Position numbers and translations under genes: made by a program. Of a DNA stretch of 64,000 bases, positions 61,791 to 64,000 are shown piece by piece; position 1 is the stretch's first letter; each line of letters starts with the position of its first letter. Origin of the DNA: Ferrovibrio sp046297895 (GTDB lineage: Bacteria > Pseudomonadota > Alphaproteobacteria > Ferrovibrionales > Ferrovibrionaceae); the NCBI RefSeq assembly GCF_046297895.1, contig NZ_JBKBHC010000007.1, forward strand, positions 124,001-188,000, written 5' to 3'. The notes under the pieces were generated by a model, which saw nothing but the letters and a program-made list of their open reading frames with translations, was not told the origin of the DNA and did no database searches.

Positions 61791-62309
61791 ATGGCAGCGG
61801 CAGACCAGCGGCAGGATGGCGGCAGCGGGTATCGCGCCCTGATCAAGGCCCGTCTGCGCGACGGCGCCAGCTTCCTCGGCGCGGTGGAATATTCCCCCGT
61901 GCTGACCGCCCTGCAGGCCGAGCTGCATGGCGAGGCCGAGCGCGAGGCCTGGGGCATCGCCATCGAGAATCTGTATTACGCCCTGCTCTGCCTGATGAGC
62001 GCCGAGGCCAGCGCGGCGGCGCGGCAGCCGGTGGCGATGGCCGACATCATGCAGGCGAGCGACCGTCATCATTGCGGTGCGTTGTTCCGTGACCTGCTGG
62101 CCGATTTCGCCGTGCAGGCCGATTGCCGCCTCGCGCGGCTCAGCCCGGGCGGCCGCATCACGCTGCTGTCGCTGCTGGTCCAGGCCCTGCGGGTGGCCTA
62201 TGGCAACCTGCTCGACCTCGATGACGGCCTCGACCCCGACATCATCGCCGAAATGCAGGTGATGCTCGATGGCCTCACCCGCCGCATCGCCCGGCACACC
62301 GTCGGCTAG
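61791..62309 (+). CDS. Conserved hypothetical protein, helical
   Basis: This 172-residue, mainly helical protein has YRALIKARLRDGASFLGAVEYSPVLTALQAELHGEAER and IENLYYALLCLMSAEASAAARQPVAMADIMQASDRHH. I do not recognise the family. The ATG at 61791 has GCAGGAGGC upstream and is preferred to the earlier in-frame start at 61719. Its stop overlaps the convergent helicase gene tail by a few bases. Confidence 0.66.
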   Translation: MAAADQRQDGGSGYRALIKARLRDGASFLGAVEYSPVLTALQAELHGEAEREAWGIAIENLYYALLCLMSAEASAAARQPVAMADIMQASDRHHCGALFRDLLADFAVQADCRLARLSPGGRITLLSLLVQALRVAYGNLLDLDDGLDPDIIAEMQVMLDGLTRRIARHTVG

Positions 62310-64000
62310 CGCTTCTTCGGCGTTGTCTGCTGCTTCAGCGCCATCAGCGCGGCAAACGGGCTGTCGGCCATCTTGGCCTCGTCCTCGCGGCGCTTTTCCT
62401 GCTCGCGCTGGCGCTTGGCCACGATGGCCTTGTGCGAGCGCAGATACAGCGTCACATCCGTCTTCGTTTCCGGATCGCGCGCGGTGATCGGCTTGTAGCC
62501 CAAAGCCCAGAGCAGGCGGTGCAATTCATCGGCGCCGCAGCCGGCCAGGTTCATCCAGGCCGTGTCGGGCAGGAAGCTGCCGGGCGGGCCCAGGCGTTTT
62601 TTCGACTTCGGTGGTTCGGCGGCAGCCGGTGCAGGCTCTGCCTGACTCTCCGGCCCATGAATCTCTGGTACCGGCAGTTCGGCCGGCGCTTCCACCGGCT
62701 GTTCGATCTGTTCGCCCACCGGTTCGACCTGCTGCTGCTCGGGCGGCACGATGTCGGCCTCCGCCACCGGCGGCGCGGCTTCCCCGGGCTTTTTTGACTC
62801 CTGTTTCTGCGCGTCCTTCTGTACTGGCTGGCGCGACTCCTGTTCGGCCTTGCGCGCGCCCTCGGCGATGCGCTGCACCACATCCAGGCGGAAGGCATGG
62901 CGGCCCGCGCGCAGGAAACCGGCCGCCATCCACCAGGCATCCTCGCGCCATTCCAGGATCGGCAGCGAGGTGAGGCCCGGCGTGGGCGGCGCATCGGGTT
63001 CGCGGCCCTGGGCCACCGCCCAGAGCAGCGTCTTGAGCTGCGTCGGCTTGGGCTTGAGCAGCTTGGGCACCAGGATATGCGTCTCGCCGAAGGTCACGCC
63101 CATCTTGCGCAGCGGATGCCGCTCGGCCTGGCCCATATGGCGCACCAGGTCGGCCACGTCGTCGCGGCGCAGCGCGCCCAGATTCTCGGCCAGCTGGAAG
63201 GCCAGGCCGCGCGCCGCCCCCTTCAGCTCGGCATCGCGCAGGCGATAGAGGTCGCTTAAGTGCTGGCGCAGGTGGCGCTTCAGCCAGCCGGCCAGCTTCT
63301 CCTCCACCGCCTTGCGAGGCTCGGCGGGAAGCTGGTCGTCGGCCAGAAGCTGCAGCTTCGGCTCCAGCACCTCCGTGCCCTTGACCAGCACGGCCAGCGG
63401 CACGCTTTCCTTTTCTGCCGTGATCAGCAGCAGGCCGCCCTCGGGCGACAGCGCAAAATTCTCGTCCGGCAGGGCCAGCAAGGCCTCGGCATGGGACTGC
63501 AGGGCCGGGCCCAGCACGCGCAGGGCGGCGGAGCGCAGGATGCGGCGCTGCTCCACCGTCTCATGGCCCACGGCGCGGAAGCGCAGGCCGCGCACATGGC
63601 CGATGATCTCGCCTTCCACGGTGAGCGCGTCGTCCTCGCCAAGCTGCACATTCAGGCTGGCCGGATCTTCCGCCAGGCCGCGGCTCAGCACGCTGGTGCG
63701 GCGGTCGACGAAGCGCTCGGTCAGCTTTTCGTGCAGGGCATCGGACAGGCGGTCCTCGATCGCGCGGGTCTTGGCCTGCCAGCCGCTGGTGTCTTCCAGC
63801 CAGCCACCACGATGGGCAACAGTGGTCCAGGTGCGGATATGGGCCAGGCGCTGCGACAGCGTGTCGATGTCGCCATCGGTGCGGTCGATGTTGCGCAGCT
63901 GCCCGGCCACCCAGTCCTGCGGCAGGCGGCCGTCGCGGTCCACCAGATGCACATAGATCTGGCTCAAGAGCCGCGCATGGCTGTCATGCAGGTCCTTGGC
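62306..64000 (-). CDS. Helicase-related protein (alphaproteobacterial Suv3-like), 3' part only
   Basis: About 565 residues are visible and the frame stays open at the right edge, where the gene continues into its N-terminal helicase domains. The visible part includes LPQDWVAGQLRNIDRTDGDIDTLSQRLAHIRTWTTVA, ALHEKLTERFVDRRTSVLSRGLAE and AARGLAFQLAENLGALRR. A long Glu/Pro-rich, low-complexity linker (about 62600-62850) then leads to a C-terminal block (ELHRLLWALGYKPI). This arrangement is that of the large alphaproteobacterial helicase that resembles mitochondrial Suv3. The helicase motifs themselves are outside the window, so the call rests on the C-terminal part only. Confidence 0.75.
   Translation of the reverse strand, partial: AKDLHDSHARLLSQIYVHLVDRDGRLPQDWVAGQLRNIDRTDGDIDTLSQRLAHIRTWTTVAHRGGWLEDTSGWQAKTRAIEDRLSDALHEKLTERFVDRRTSVLSRGLAEDPASLNVQLGEDDALTVEGEIIGHVRGLRFRAVGHETVEQRRILRSAALRVLGPALQSHAEALLALPDENFALSPEGGLLLITAEKESVPLAVLVKGTEVLEPKLQLLADDQLPAEPRKAVEEKLAGWLKRHLRQHLSDLYRLRDAELKGAARGLAFQLAENLGALRRDDVADLVRHMGQAERHPLRKMGVTFGETHILVPKLLKPKPTQLKTLLWAVAQGREPDAPPTPGLTSLPILEWREDAWWMAAGFLRAGRHAFRLDVVQRIAEGARKAEQESRQPVQKDAQKQESKKPGEAAPPVAEADIVPPEQQQVEPVGEQIEQPVEAPAELPVPEIHGPESQAEPAPAAAEPPKSKKRLGPPGSFLPDTAWMNLAGCGADELHRLLWALGYKPITARDPETKTDVTLYLRSHKAIVAKRQREQEKRREDEAKMADSPFAALMALKQQTTPKKR

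Overview
The window is GC-rich chromosomal DNA from an alphaproteobacterium, most likely a free-living member of the Rhodospirillales or a close relative. Three things point there: the block mnmE ... mnmG-rsmG-parA-parB, the several small PAS_5-type proteins, and the catabolic/TRAP-transport gene content. Two perfect parS sites (TGTTTCACGTGAAACA) lie just before mnmG, so the left part is probably the origin-proximal, centromere-like region. I see no rRNA operon, integrase, transposase, prophage or CRISPR array. There is one tRNA, tRNA-Arg(CCT).

Layout. 1-8.7 kb: ergothioneine synthase egtB (cut by the window edge), an acyl-CoA-dehydrogenase-like flavoprotein, a DUF255 thioredoxin-domain protein, a DUF6489/ferredoxin pair, mnmE, two PAS_5 proteins, a GNAT acetyltransferase and a PepSY protein. 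8.8-13.1 kb (minus strand): a histidine kinase and two CheY-like receivers with 4-base overlaps, then a MOSC protein and an alpha/beta hydrolase. 13.2-17.9 kb: parS sites, mnmG, rsmG, parA, parB. 17.9-19.7 kb: an AT-richer darT-darG toxin-antitoxin pair. 19.7-26.7 kb: msrB, an outer-membrane-type protein, amtB, and an operon of ATP-grasp, alpha-E and Anbu proteasome-like genes. 26.7-33.1 kb: a PA14 lipoprotein, xth, a Bcr/CflA transporter, a GFA protein, a SnoaL-like protein, and a gentisate dioxygenase operon ending in a 70-residue Cys-rich protein. 33.2-37.2 kb: a chemoreceptor, an OmpR-type regulator and a third PAS_5 protein.

37.3-47.4 kb: copA with a MerR-type promoter (19-base spacer), overlapping cueR, a porin-like protein, a DUF1636 protein, then a group that looks carbohydrate-related (lipoprotein, TIM-barrel glycosidase-like protein, GPH-family transporter, Gfo/Idh/MocA oxidoreductase) and a DUF1328 protein. 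47.5-55.1 kb: SDR, FAD-oxidoreductase and IclR regulator genes, divergent from TRAP transporter dctP-dctQ-dctM and an MBL-fold protein that lacks several usual metal ligands. 55.1-58.4 kb: a second AT-richer insert with a large Eco57I-type N6-adenine methylase and a PIN-domain protein. 58.4-64 kb: a luciferase-like monooxygenase, a PAP2/haloperoxidase-family protein, small conserved proteins, tRNA-Arg, and the C-terminal part of a large helicase-related protein that runs off the window.

The most interesting parts are the two compact AT-rich inserts (darTG directly after parB; methylase + PIN after the TRAP operon). Both look like horizontally acquired stress or defence cassettes placed tightly between housekeeping genes with no mobility gene of their own. 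Other points of note are the parS cluster, the Anbu operon, the CueR-type promoter, the MBL protein with a degenerate metal site, and three copies of a palindromic intergenic element.
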